From Phymatolithon calcareum (taxonomy: Eukaryota; Rhodophyta; Florideophyceae; Hapalidiales), in the NCBI GenBank assembly GCA_977006965.1, contig OZ345368.1:1860001-1924000 (forward strand): 64,000 nt of DNA, written 5' to 3'. The notes beneath the pieces are model-generated. The model did no database searches, had not been told where the DNA came from, and saw nothing but the letters and a program-made list of their open reading frames with translations. Position 1 is the first letter of the stretch; every line of letters starts with the position of its first letter. A program made the translations under genes and the position numbers. This document shows, piece by piece, positions 1-11,168 of this stretch.

Positions 1-251
1 GGCGAAGAAGGCCAAGCAAACATTGCGAATCAATGATTAATACACTCTTCGAGTGTATGGGGCACTGTAGACACGCAATGCTGCACGAGTGTAATTAGCG
101 ACACTTACACTCTCTGCGATATCATAACGCCCCTGCCCATTTGAAGCGGCGATCCTGATCGCACCTTAGACTGGGGCATCTCATCTTCTCATCGGAGAGA
201 GATCACCCCTTTTCAAGATAAACTCATTCTTTATCTTATCACTCCCAGTGA

Positions 252-1345
252 TTACACATCGTCCTCGCCATTTCCGCAGTGGTAGCAATACCCGAAGATA
301 TCTCCAGCGGAGCTATTTCCTTCGTTAGGGTACAGCCTCATGTGAGTCCTTGTGCACGACGATCCGTGCGCATAGCACCTGCAGTGCTTGATTCACAGGT
401 CTAGGGCCAGTCGATACCAATGCACAGCTTCCTGAACGTCCCCCCACACGCCAATTCCCGGTGATAGCAGAGCCCGATGTGATACTGAACCTGTTTATGT
501 CCAGCGCCTGCAGCGTTTCGAGGCATACGCACAGCTTTAATTTCATCCTTTTCCACGCCAATTCCGCGCTCGTAGCAGTAGCCCAGGTTATCTTTAGTGG
601 ATATGCTTCCAGCGGCTGCGGCCAGTCGATAAAAGCACACGGCTTCCTGTGCGTCCTTCTATACGCCAATTCCTCCTCTATAACAGCACCCGAGGTTGTT
701 TTGACCCATACTCTCTCCAGCGTCCGCGGCCAGTCGATATGCGCGCACAACTTCCTGTGCGTCCTCGTCCACGCCAATTTCAAACCCATTGCAGAACCCG
801 AGGTTGTTCTGACCCAGCATGTTTCTCGATACAAACGCACTGCTTCCTTCACGTCTTCTCCGCGCCGATTCCATTCCTGTAGCAGTCCCTAAGGTTTCTT
901 TTGGGCTGAAGGCCAGTCGATACAAGCGCACACATTTCAGCTCATCCTTCTCCACGCTGATTCCGTGCCTAAAGCATAACCCGAGGTTCTCTTGGGCTGA
1001 ACGCTTTCCACCATCTGCGCCCAGACTACAAAAGCGCGTATCTTCCTGCGTGTCCTTTACGCCGGTTCCGTCCCTAAAGCAGCACCCGAGGTTTTTAAGA
1101 CCCAAACTGTCTCCAGCGTCCGCGGCCAGTCGAAACAAGCGCACAGCTTCCTGTGCGTCCTTCCCAACGCCGATTCCGTTCAAATAGTTCCACCCGAGAA
1201 TGAGACCTGGTATCTTTTTGTGAGCGATTTTTCTGCTTCTGATACCAGCAAGAATCGGCACTAGCCAGAACCACGCCCGCAATGTCGAGCCCGGCCATGG
1301 AAAGCAGTCACTGCAGTTGACGAGAGTAAGAGAAAATGGGGCCAT
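252..1345 (-). pseudogene. Degraded Sel1-like repeat protein
   Basis: Successive units of the form NLG.CY..GIGV.KD..EAV..YRLAADAG are read on the minus strand, the signature of Sel1-like (TPR-related) helical repeats, which usually act as protein-protein scaffolds. About seven units are recognisable. The longest open stretch is 659-1345 (228 codons). An in-frame TAG at 659-661 sits where GIGV is normally followed by E or K, and the same frame continues to 401. Near 440 the repeat shifts frame (QEAVHWYRLALDL), and a last unit (SSAGDIFGYCYHCGNGED) runs to a TAA at 252-254. At least one stop and two frame changes make this a pseudogene. Weak central units (about 850-1000) also show decay. No signal peptide or other domain is seen. 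Confidence 0.85.
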
Positions 1346-1695
1346 AGAAGTTTCTCACAGGATGTGGCGGACAGGGCGGGGAGACGCCAATCGGCAAGGA
1401 TGAGTTATTCGGTCCAGGACCACAGGACAGTGACGCAGTCTTACCAAAGAAAGTGAGAAGGATAACCTACCTCCCTCCGTCTGGCGGCGTGGCGCCATGA
1501 GATAACATGCATCGACAGCAAGGGCAGGGGAGCGTAGCGAAAACCATGAATTGCATCAGCGCATGAGACAAAACAGCAGTGGAAATGGCCGTTATTGTAG
1601 CAGAATAGGGAATGTAAGCTTCTCGATTACAGCCGATGGAGATAGCATTGCAACAAGGCATACTGGAGGACGCGGGAAACTACGAATTTGTTGTG

Positions 1696-1776
1696 TTTTT
1701 GACAGATCTGTCAAAAACTATTTCACAATGTTACGAGTGCAAATATCGATATTTGCACTCGTAACATTGTTAAATA
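1696..1776. repeat. Two adjacent palindromes
   Basis: Positions 1696-1717 form a perfect 22-bp palindrome centred on GACAGATCTGTC. Immediately after it, 1725-1770 is a perfect 46-bp palindrome with no loop (centre ATATC|GATAT at 1747/1748), which extends to 1719-1776 with one mismatched pair. No coding function is apparent. The longer one could extrude as a cruciform or mark a fold-back duplication. Confidence 0.9.
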
Positions 1777-1828
1777 TTTGCCACTAAAGATACTTTTTAC
1801 TGTAAAAATTGAAGACATTACATTTTAA

Positions 1829-2311
1829 CTAAGAATCCATAACAGCCGGGACAAAATAGCCTTCATAATACGGGGCCCGAAAAATTATCAAATCAGCTAT
1901 TTACTCCATAGAAAAGAAAATGGTGCCAATGGCTTCGGAACCTTCCGATAAATCGATTGCCAACTTAATCTTAGAGGTGAGCGCTTTCTCACTGCACCCA
2001 AAGTACGCAAGAGAAAGGGCGATTTAGGTGCAAAATAATATTTGGATATCATATTATGATAACCATCGTGTAGGGTAGTGAAAAGCACTTCTCTTGCGGC
2101 CATGATCCGATGTGAAGGAAGCGAAAAGCAAAACATTGGACCCAAGCTGGCCAAAAAGGCACGCAATTCGAACGCCAGCTATACTGTTAGAGTCTGTACT
2201 ATATTCGCTATCCCATGCACTTGGCCTCGGCGCTACCGCGATTGTAGCGGATTTGATAATTTTCACCACCCTTTTTTATTCCTGTGTCCCGGCTGTTACA
2301 TGGATTCTTAG
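1829..2311. mobile_element. TTAA-flanked MITE candidate with inverted termini
   Basis: The ends are inverted copies: CTAAGAATCCATAACAGCC with GGGAC at 1829-1852, and the reverse complement with a 2-bp insertion at 2286-2311. Both ends abut TTAA (1825-1828 and 2312-2315). The 483-bp body has no convincing reading frame, so this looks like a non-autonomous DNA transposon. A TTAA target is typical of piggyBac-type elements, but the terminal bases are not the usual CCC, so the superfamily is inferred only. Confidence 0.55.
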
Positions 2312-2319
2312 TTAAAAAA

Positions 2320-2879
2320 TCTAAGGCAAATTTGGCCTTCACCATGTATTCGGAATACCATATATTTGCCATACATTCGAAAATTTTGAATTTATTCGTA
2401 TAAATTCGTATGATAAATATTCGACGATTCTTACCTCTGTAGTGCCGATTTATTACCTTCTACACATAATTCTATCTCCATAACAACGCAAGAGAGGGGT
2501 AGAGATAGAATGACTTCAAGCAAAAGATATGGTGCAGTTTTTGATTTCTTGCGAACTGGAGAGACAACAAATTTCATATGTATGGCGAAATTGGTGCATA
2601 TTCGAGATCTTGAGCGCCATATTTCTGCTCTTCACGATTGAATTGCTTCATGTTTCTTGCTCCATCAAGTAGATTGCATGGTCTCCTTCAAGGAATTCGG
2701 TCGAACATGAACGCTTGCGACTTGGTGGCGGAATAGTCGCCACTTTAATATCTGGCATATGCATATATATGGTTTTCTGTAAGAACGATCATATTCGATT
2801 TTTTCGAACATATGACAACTACATGTTCTTTCAAATGTATGCATCTATATGGAAGTGGCCAAAATTTCTTTAGGTTTTC
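2320..2879. other. No gene seen (AT-rich spacer)
   Basis: This stretch is AT-rich with stops in all frames. No repeat shared with the rest of the window was recognised. Confidence 0.6.
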
Positions 2880-4324
2880 AAAATGTCGTGCCTTCAATGT
2901 AATGCATAGTTAGTGGCAAATATTTAACAGTGTTGCAATGCAAAGATATGCCAAAACGCACTAAATTCGAAGTTTCTGGCATCCTCCTGCACAATTGATG
3001 CGGAATTTGGCTTCTCCGTTGTGCTACCATACTCGTTACGATCATACTTCTGCAACAAGGTTTATCGCGATGTCGCGATGTATGTGTCGACAAATAGAAG
3101 GGCTTTCAAAGTCCATACCGCTTGTGAATGACTATTGAATTTATGTTTGGATCCTATGCCGTCTGAACTAGGTTCCGGTCTTTAAAGAATGACGCGTTTA
3201 GTGTCGCCAAATCGACAAGCTGAGTTGGCAATCGAGAAGACTTGAGCGAGGAAACATGATGAGAGTGCTCGTGACCTTCGAAGTGCAATTCAGAAGTAAA
3301 GGGAAGTCAATGAATCCAGAGCACGAGCGCTTTCCTATAGTACACGATACTGCATCCTAGCGATGCGCATGAAGACCATACTGTTTCTTACGTGCATTTC
3401 CTTATTTCACCGAATTTACCTCCTGCCCGCAAAATCCAATCTTAGGAATAACAATAATTGGTTTGTAGTGCATGAAATTGAAACATCATGCAATCTTAGG
3501 CGATATTACGGTTTTCCTTGTGCTCTTCACAGAACACTATGAAAGCCGCCGAACTCATCCATGAATGGAGTTCGGCGAGCAAGTAAGTAAACAACCAGAG
3601 AAGTTTGCTTCACAACGATACCGAGGTAGAAGGTTCTTGATTTCGCGACATTCAAGGCAACCTCTGAGTTGCTTTTCCCTATGATCAGGTGAGCAATTGA
3701 GAATTGACAGTGTCCAGCAGCCATCGATCTCGCTCTCACAGTGTAGTCTATTGTCTAATGGATAGTTCGTTTGGTCTCCAATATGGTATTAATTTTCTTA
3801 CTTCCAGTCGGTATTCAGTCCGTCTTCCTTTCAAAGGGAATTCTTTCGAAACTGAAAATCCTGAAAACCTGGATCTATAGCAAGGCTGTGGTACGGAATA
3901 CCAAGTTGTCAACCGAACTCCACTCATCGCTACATTCAACGAACTGTTCCGCACGACGTTCATTCAGTTCTTCCTGCTCATATCTACATCGCTCCATGGG
4001 GTCTGCGAGAAATACATGCAGTCTTACGATGCAAGCTTAGTATGAGAAGACAGTGAGGAGCACCATGATGAGTTGTGCTTCAAACATGGAAGTTTTGAGA
4101 AGGAATCAGAGGGGCTTGGAAATTGATATCTGCCGTGAAGCGACCATCCACAGAAATTCTTGTACCACGTAATCGTGAGCGGTGAGCAATTAAGAAGAGC
4201 TCTAGATGTCGCCCACTGCGACGAAGCGATCATAGCTACTAGTGACTCTTCCCTCATATGTGTTTTTGATAAGATTAATTCATAAGCTTCACCGTCTTAC
4301 GAATATGCGGACAAGGGTTCCTCG

Positions 4325-4557
4325 ATGCCTGTATGGTGTGAAGGAAACTGTGGAACATATGATCCTACATTGTTCGGGTCGGGCTGTTAGTCGACGGAAA
4401 TTCATCGGCAAAGTTCGGAGCAAAACGGTAGAAGATCTGTGCAGAGAGAAACCCGTAGCGATAATCCAATATTTGAACGAAGAGAACTTGCTCGAGAGCA
4501 AGTTTAGGCGTTAACTTAAAAATTGACGTCATCTGCAATAAAGAAAGAAAGAAAGAT
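4325..4557 (+). mobile_element. 5'-truncated LINE fragment with TSD
   Basis: The frame from 4326 to 4514 encodes a C-terminal zinc-knuckle-like segment: CLYGVKETVEHMILHC, then SRRKFIGKVRSKTVEDLC, ending LLESKFRR. This is the usual end of a non-LTR retrotransposon ORF2. A short 3' UTR and an AATAAA(GAAA)n tail end at 4557. The insert is flanked by TTCCTCG at 4318-4324 and 4558-4564. The paralogous sequence near 55070 reads through the same site with a single TTCCTCG, so it records the empty site. The LINE family differs from the 36-kb LINE. Confidence 0.85.
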
Positions 4558-5502
4558 TTCCTCGGGTGCTGTCAACGTGTCGGCACTTAAGCCTTCTGTT
4601 TGGTCTACTGACGAGGCTCCTAGCACGTAGTTGCTGTTTGAGAGTTCGTAATCTATTTTTCCATCTCCTCACTTCATGGCATAATCACAGGACTTCTTCA
4701 GTTTGCATACTCTCGATGATGTTTCCCATGAGGAGCAAAAGTTCGTGCAGTGCTTCCTCGGCTTCCTAACTGCTGTCTACTCGTCATGCTTGTTGCGCGA
4801 TATGGTCCTTGACGTGAAGAGTACGAGCTGTGCGTGTGCACGCTTTGTGCGTCTTCCTCTAGCGCAAATTGTTAAACAAGAATCGACAAGGCACAGTACT
4901 CGCTTTTGTGCGCATGGAGAAGCCCACAGGCAGGCTGAGGTAATACACTAAAAAGGAAGACGCAACAAAGACCAATGAGAGCAAGAAACGGCGATCCTAC
5001 TCTTCTGAAAGCACATCCTTCCTGACTCTATTTCAAGTAAATGCAGTGTAGAAGAGTGACTCATCTTTGAGATATACTGGCGGTTGAAATAAGTTTTGTC
5101 GTCCTTCGTGTAAAATGTTGAAATCTATAAGGATAATAGCTGTTGTTTCCCGTAAAATCAATGTTTTGCACTTTAAGGAAGAGATGTTAGATTAAGAATC
5201 AAGTGTTAGGCAACAAAACGAGTAGTGGATTCTCTCCTCTGGGATTGGTAACAATGATCATCTTATTCTTGTCGGTGAAAAAGTTAAAGGCGATTCCTTA
5301 TGGTAACAGGAATGATGGCGATACAGAGTCACGGAGAGTAGAAGGACATCCTGGCGACAGCAGCACTTGAGCGAGAATTTGGACCTCCCGCCATAGAACT
5401 GAAGCTTCAACCTGTCGAAAATTGTAACACGGCCGTTTGAGTTCTCCTGAGAAAGCTGCTTGAAAAATCATTCGAAACAAATGTGTTTTGGATGATTTTT
5501 GA

Positions 5503-5660
5503 AGAAGAAGAACGATAGATTTTTTTTAAAATTATGAACGCATCTGCTGACGCTTGGGGCAACTTTCCTAGTGCGAATCTGGATTCTGTCTAAAGAAGGG
5601 TTTCTTTTCTTTGTGAGCGCAACACGATTCAGTGTACTAAAAAAACCACCTCTGATCTGC
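5503..5660 (-). mobile_element. S1 short retroelement fragment with TSD
   Basis: This 158-bp insert is related to 17212-17390 and to the right part of 43996-44538. On the minus strand it ends in a (TTC)n-rich tail. It is flanked by a 13-bp direct repeat GGATGATTTTTGA (5490-5502 and 5661-5673). R1 copy 2 has one GGATGATTTTT at the same place near 56005. A SINE or 5'-truncated LINE end is likely. No coding capacity is seen. Confidence 0.7.
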
Positions 5661-5890
5661 GGATGATTTTTGATCCAGAAATCAGAAAACTTTCATGAAT
5701 GTTATCAATTGCAGAAGGTATCCCTTACAGTCTGTGAGAGGCGTGCAAGGAGTGCTTTCCCAAGTCGACTAATTCCTGATGAAGCCGAAACGGGCTTCGT
5801 CCTCTCCGAACTCTGTCACGTACGTGGAAATGCCCTGTGATGCGCTTAAGCCCATGTATAATCCCAGACCAGCTCGGCGATTAACGCGTC

Positions 5891-6475
5891 ATTCAGGCAG
5901 AGTTCGTGCTACGTTCAAGCAGACGCGGGAGAATGCGGAAAACTGTTTCTGCAAACTTCTATTACACCATCCTGCCCCTCATTGGCTTTTATCGGCCATT
6001 GCACGATGAGGTTGTAGCATGGTTGCCATACCTTGTAAAAAATAATTCATATTTAAATGTATTCGAATATGTATTTATTTATTCAACTGCAATCTATTGG
6101 ATAAATTGAGAGTTCTGCGAGCTTGCGTAGTAGAACGGCATTTACGGACTTATGTGTGTTGGAGAAAATCTTGATCATGCCGCCAAGTAGTTGGGGGGGG
6201 AGTTTTCGTTCGTGAATCACACTTCATGTGTACTTGATCAGAACAGGGCAAAAGCATCCTTTGAATGTGTTCTGATCTACCTTAAGGGCGTTAGTCCTGG
6301 AGGGGCATGAGGAGTCCTTGCGAAACTCTGACTGGGCGACGGTATAGAACGCTTACTGCCCTGGTCTCGTGTGTAGCCGCGCTCTCGCCGCGACCCCTGT
6401 ACATCGTGAGATGTCGGAGAGCTATCGCCAGACCACCCAGATGACGGACGGTATGCCGATGGGCTGACGCTTCCG
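5891..6475. other. No gene seen; possible leader of YR element 1
   Basis: There is no supported reading frame. The right half becomes G+C-richer toward the gag frame at 6749 and may be the untranslated or terminal-repeat region of the YR retrotransposon, but no terminal repeat was identified. Confidence 0.4.
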
Positions 6476-6748
6476 GTGTCAGAGCATATCCTCTCGAGGT
6501 GGGAATTTAGTGATGTGCGAGGTGGACCTGGTTCTGAACTGGGGAAAGCCGTTTGGCCCGAGTCGCACAGGCCAAGGAGTGACCGTCCGGACTACAGTCA
6601 AAAGGGTCTGACTGGAGGACGCCGGCATTTACAAGGGGAGGTGGGCATATGGACAATAATAGATCCGCTACTTCCTGACGGTGTTGGCTATTTAGCTTGT
6701 GGATGTCACCTGTGTTAGTTCACAACATCTGGCCGTGTCTCATATGGA

Positions 6749-8140
6749 ATGAGAATCGAGGTACAATGGTTTGGGTGTACCTGTGCCTTTAAAATATCAC
6801 CTGCTAACAAAACGGCCCTTAGGGCGAAGATGCGCGAATTTATGGGGCTCTTCGTCGGTTTGGAAACTACGGAGTTTCTCACGAAATTCCTGGAGGTTGG
6901 TCAACGCAATATTACGGCGTACAAGAAGCTTAGTAAGGACTTCCACGGCGACATGATCGATTTCTTGAACAAGAAGATGCAGAAAACCACTGCCATGCCT
7001 GTATTGTACGACGATAATGATGTCTGGAACGTCATGTTGAATATTGTGGAAGGACACCTCCCAACTATCGCTCTCCCGAGTGACGGGGAAGATGGGGGAG
7101 CTGCGGAGAAATCCGTGAAGGAACCGTCGAGGGACCGTGCTCCTGAGAGCAGTGAGGTGAGTACGCCTTGTGCGGACTCGCCTCCCAAAAAGAGGCTCAC
7201 AAGGGCCTCGTCTAGGGTGGGACCGTCTAGTGCGGGACCGTCGCGAGGACCGAAAAAGACAACGAAGGCTGGCATAGTCGAAGAGGAGTCTGATGGGAGT
7301 AACAGAGTGCGAGAGGATGAAGGTGAGACTGCCCCTAGCCTGGCCGAGCTGGCCAAGCAATTTAAAATGCTTACTGATCTGTTTCAGAAAGATCGTGATC
7401 CGAAGGGTCGGAAAACCTTCGTGGACCGGGTGAAAGCCCGTCAGAATGGTGATCCAGACTCGGACGACGACGACTCGTCGAGCGACAGTGGAAGCATAAG
7501 AAGTCGGAGAGGGGACCGACGGAAGGAAAAGGGGAGACGCGATAGAAGGAGGCGTCGTCACAGCATCTCATCTGAAGATTCCTCAACCTCGAGCGACTCG
7601 TCGGACTCTGATTCGGATTATAGCCCAGGGCGCAACCGCAGGGGACGAAGGCAAAAGCGGGAGAAGCGAAAACTAGACAAGTTTTGGAGGCGCAAGGAAG
7701 AGGCACCTTATTACTTTAGTCTACCTCTTCGAAAGAGGGTGGCTGATGAGTGGCTGGAACTTATCTTCAGCCGCACACAAACGGTGACTGATTACGTGCA
7801 CACCCATAACTTCAAATCGGACCGCAATCGGTATGAAAGTGAGACTATAGCTTCGGCGGTGGACTTCTTGATTGCTGATATAGGACTGAGAAAGGCTCGC
7901 AAATGCGATGCTGTTGAGGTTTTGCTTCGGCGTCTGGCCAAAGTTGAGCTGGCGGACCACATCGGAAAATAGGAAGTAGCATCTCACATGTTCGATGAAC
8001 GTAGTGAGGAGGGTGCGGTCACTCAACGCGAATTCCGTGCCTCTCGAAGAGCGGCGCGGCTGGAGCGTGAGTTAATGAAACCCCCCGGGAAGGACCAAGC
8101 CGCTAAGAGGGAAGGTCCAGGCGGGGGTCGCCAGAACTAG
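6749..8140 (+). pseudogene. YR retrotransposon 1: gag-like protein
   Basis: An ATG at 6749 opens 407 codons ending at TAG 7970-7972. The same frame then continues for 55 codons (EVASHMFDERSEEG...) to a tandem TAG-TAA at about 8138-8143, so the first TAG looks like an internal stop in a roughly 463-codon gag. Residues about 225-310 are a charged low-complexity block of Asp/Ser followed by Arg/Ser. A hydrophobic, helical-looking segment (about 310-405) follows. The position just upstream of RT, RNase H and a tyrosine recombinase identifies it as the structural protein of a DIRS/Ngaro-type element. No zinc knuckle was seen, as is common in DIRS gags. A further N-terminal part at 6476-6718 is possible but in another frame. 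Confidence 0.7.
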
Positions 8141-8193
8141 TAAATAAAACTATGAAAAGATTTTAAACCTTTGACAAGCGGGAACTATTTCCT

Positions 8194-9622
8194 GTGCCTA
8201 TTGCTCACCACATTAGTGACAATGGGGCGTCCGGGTCTCGACAGAGGGCCCGAGATAGGAAAGGTAACTCTATATCGTCAGCTACCAGAGAGGCCTTGGG
8301 AAGCCTAAACGCTCTGGCGAGGGGTCAGATAATCAGTATTGACGACCCCATTCTAGCTACGAATGAGAAACCCAGTGCCAGTCAAAGGGAACTATGCTGT
8401 TTAGTGAATGATTCATGTGCCCTAGCGTTCCGCCGGCAACTTTTGCTACGAGCGGACCAAGGGGTGAGGCAGAGAGTCCAGAAGGAGAGCTTTGTCTATT
8501 TAGAACAGCGATGTCACAATGGGGTTCAAATGGAGGCATCAAAATTGTCGTTACCTAGTGGGGGGGTAGCCGGCACTGTGGAAATGATCTACGTGCTCCC
8601 ATAACACTTGGCCGAGCAGTATGCTCACCCAACAGGGGTTCTGAATGATCTACATCCCACCAAAAAGGAATTGTCGGCAACACGTGGTTTCATGGGCGTG
8701 AAGCCAGATGAGTATATCAGAGTCGTTCAAACACTACGGGAACGAGGCATCGTCGTTCTGTCGAAAAAGAAGCCAAAAGTCATTAACGGAATATTAGTAG
8801 TTCCGAAAAAGGAGAAGCAGCGGCTTATAATAGATGCTCGAAAGGCCAACCTTTATTTCCGCGCCTCACCCGATGTCAATCTCCCAAACCCCGGAGATTC
8901 GTTGATCCTTGTCTTTCGGACGAAGACACGCTACATTGCGGGAAGACAGACATGGACAACTTTTATCATCGTATTCGAACGCCTACTTGGATGTGGACGT
9001 ACTTTGGCCTACCAGCTCTTTCTCGTGAAGGGCAGCGGTGCTGGCCGATGGTATGTGTGCTCCCAATGGGGTGGTTGCACTCGGTGTTTGTTGGACAATC
9101 CATCCACGAGAACGTGTTAAAGGACCTGTCTTATATTGATCCATGCAATGCTATCCTGCCGACTAACAGCCTCTTGACCGACAGAACACGTCACGGAATA
9201 TACATCGACGATTTCTTCATCCTTGGGAGAACCCTTACCGAAGTCCATGCCGGGATAACGGGCGCACGTGATCAATGTGCCAAGAATGGGTTCCCCGCCG
9301 GGGACGAGAAAGTCGTGCTCCCTCCTAGGCACTCAACCGACATCTTAGGCATAGAGGTCCAATCGGATGGATTGATGCTCCCAAAAAGAGAAAAATGTCA
9401 TCACTTCTTGCCGAAACGCACGAAATGGTTAGAGCGAGACTTTCGGCAAAGGAAAGCCTTTCATCAAGTCTTGGAAAATGGGTTTGGTTTCTCCTCTTAC
9501 GTCGGCAGATGCTTTCGATCATCAAAGAGTGCTATGAGATGTTGCAAGCCCCGCGCTACAGTAGCTCGCCACTTATGGGTCCAGGTGTGAGCTGTGGACT
9601 TTGGCGAGCCTTTCACCCTTAA
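8194..9622 (+). pseudogene. YR retrotransposon 1: reverse transcriptase (frameshifted)
   Basis: RT motifs appear in order across three frames. VVPKKEKQRLIIDARKANL is at about 8800-8860, the first catalytic Asp is in TDMDNFYHRI at about 8949, LPMGW is at 9062, and the active site YIDD is at 9201-9212. LGIEVQSDG follows, then the connection segment QMLSIIKECYEM at about 9507. An in-frame TAA lies at 8602-8604 and frameshifts occur near 8945 and 9400. Both catalytic motifs survive, but the gene cannot make a full protein by ordinary translation. The FWV-like residues, LPMG motif and downstream recombinase fit the DIRS/Ngaro branch rather than LTR elements. Confidence 0.85.
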
Positions 9623-9629
9623 TCTATGG

Positions 9630-10080
9630 CAATATCAGAAGACCGTTCTGCCAAAGAGCTATCTGTATCGATGCCAGCAACCAAGGAGCTGGAGTCGTCT
9701 ATGCAGATGCAAGCGCCGAGGAGTACCATCACCTTCTCCAAGGCCTTCCAGTGGGTGAATGGCAAAGCCAAAAAGCGTGGAAAGTCGCCATACGTCACAA
9801 ATGGCGAAAAAGGGAGCATATAAACATACTCGAGGGAAAGGCCTTAATTCTGGCTCTAAAATGGATCTTGCGAAACAAAAATAATTTTGGACGCAAACTG
9901 ATAATCGGGGTGGACAACAAAGCGCTCATTGGGGCGCTTGAAAAAGCACTGTCAAGTCTTGAACTACACCACATCTGCAGACAGGTAGCGGCTCTCACCA
10001 TCGCCGGAGACTTGCACATTAAGTGCTTGTACATACCTAGAGCGAACAATCCCGCAGATGGGCCGTCGAGGACGTTTTGA
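9630..10080 (+). pseudogene. YR retrotransposon 1: RNase H domain
   Basis: The frame reads CIDASNQGAGVVYADA (first acidic site), INILEGKALILALKW (catalytic Glu), IIGVDNKALIGALEKALSS (Asp), and ends CLYIPRANNPADGPSRTF. This D-E-D pattern with a terminal NPADGPSR is the RNase H of DIRS/Ngaro elements. It normally removes the RNA strand during cDNA synthesis. It overlaps the start of the recombinase frame at 10058. A frameshift separates it from the RT, so it is listed as part of a defective pol. Confidence 0.85.
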
Positions 10081-10254
10081 TCTGATCAGCCTTCGGGTTG
10101 ATGAGAGTACGAAAGAGCAATACAGTCGTGGTCTAAACGCCTTCATCCAATTCCTACAGGAAGAAGGCGCTAACGAATTCTCAGACCTGCGAAAAGTCTC
10201 GACTTTGAGGAACACACACCTACAAAACCCACAACAAGCAGGGCAGACAGCTGG
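10058..10254 (+). pseudogene. YR retrotransposon 1: recombinase N-terminal part
   Basis: The frame contains ISLRVDESTKEQYSRGLNAF and IQFLQEEGANEF, a typical helical core-binding (SAM-like) segment of tyrosine recombinases. It overlaps the RNase H end by 23 bp in another frame. It stops where the pogo element enters the TA at 10255. The catalytic part resumes at 12869. A frameshift between about 10190 and 10225 is needed to reach the downstream frame, so the recombinase was probably damaged independently of the insertion. Confidence 0.75.
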
Positions 10255-10284
10255 TACACCAAAAATGGAATTTAGTGTCCCAGG

Positions 10285-11168
10285 GTCTGCACTGTAAGAA
10301 TAACCATATCGTAAGTTGTGCGAGGGGTCCTATAGGGGTTGTAATACTCCATGAGCTCTGAGAACTTTTCCAAATAAATAAAAATATCGCCTACAAAATT
10401 AAAATTGTCTCTGAAACTTTCAATAGGCTCCTCCTCCAAAATACGTTAGATCTTACAGAAGCTGCAAGATTATCTACTTGGAAGCACTTTAGTTTATATA
10501 CGAAACATAACTCCCATTGAAACAAGGTAGCCGAATGGACTCACATAAATTCCGGGAATCTGGATAGTCGGTTATCTGTGCGCAGTGATGTGTCATGAGG
10601 TCTCGGGTTCAATCTTCTAGGCAGGGGCGAAACAGACATTAATTTGTCCTATACGCGAGATCCAAAGAGGGTTGTTCGGGAAATGCTCAGTCACATTGCG
10701 TCAGCGCAGGTAAACGCCACTCATTGAAAATGTCGCCAGATGGATAGCTTACGTCTAAAACCTTCCTTTTCTAATTTTTTCTTAATTTACACACAAAATG
10801 GCGCTAATGATAGAATTTGAAGATGCTGACTTCCTGAAAGCTGGCTCTTAAGATAACGCGTCATGACAAAAAACGTTTCACGAAACAGGCCCCGTTTACA
10901 GTAATGCTATTGACCAACGGCGCTGCTCCTCGAAGCACCAGAGGCAGCTTGTTGTGTTTAGAAATGATGGTGCAGAATCATTGGATGATATTGACTTTCA
11001 TATACTTTCCATATAGAATGTATCAATATGCATTAGTTAAGCCTTGTTGCGCTTATGCATGAGTAAAGCATATAAGGACTAAATCTCTTCCGAGAGTCGC
11101 AGATAGCCCCACTCAACCATTCCACCATACTCTCGATCTTGCAAAGCGCCGCTCGTTTGAGACCGAGA
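10285..11168. other. Left non-coding part of pogo element; tRNA-like boxes
   Basis: No reading frame is supported. TAGCCGAATGG at 10528-10538 resembles a tRNA A box and GGTTCAATCT at 10606-10615 resembles a B box. Their spacing is long for a tRNA. The rest is probably untranslated leader and promoter of the transposase. Confidence 0.35.

Larger units (their letters stand above)
2880..5890. repeat. Dispersed repeat R1, copy 1
   Basis: Long stretches are related to other parts of the window. 3120-3870 matches 51270-51600, 3880-5890 matches 54410-56210, and parts of 2985-3190 match 35530-35720 and 50460-50530. The shared part includes a decayed minus-strand LINE 3' end: on the minus strand, 4700-4790 reads EALHELLLLMGNIIESMQ, which matches the C-terminus of the LINE at 49.5 kb, and a LINE-type 3' end (CCGCATATTCGTAAGAC) lies near 4300. 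Two younger insertions (4325-4557 and 5503-5660) are absent from the 54-56 kb copy. The rest of R1 has no recognised coding content. Confidence 0.7.

Noticed and set aside
461-892. Plus-strand ORFs across the Sel1 region.
   Set aside because: They are antisense shadows of the minus-strand Sel1 repeats.
3742-3850. tRNA gene suggested by CTAATGGATAG and CGGTATTCAGTCC within R1.
   Set aside because: The T-arm loop would be 8 bases and lacks TTC(G/A)A. The same sequence recurs in R1 copy 2 with gaps that destroy the cloverleaf.
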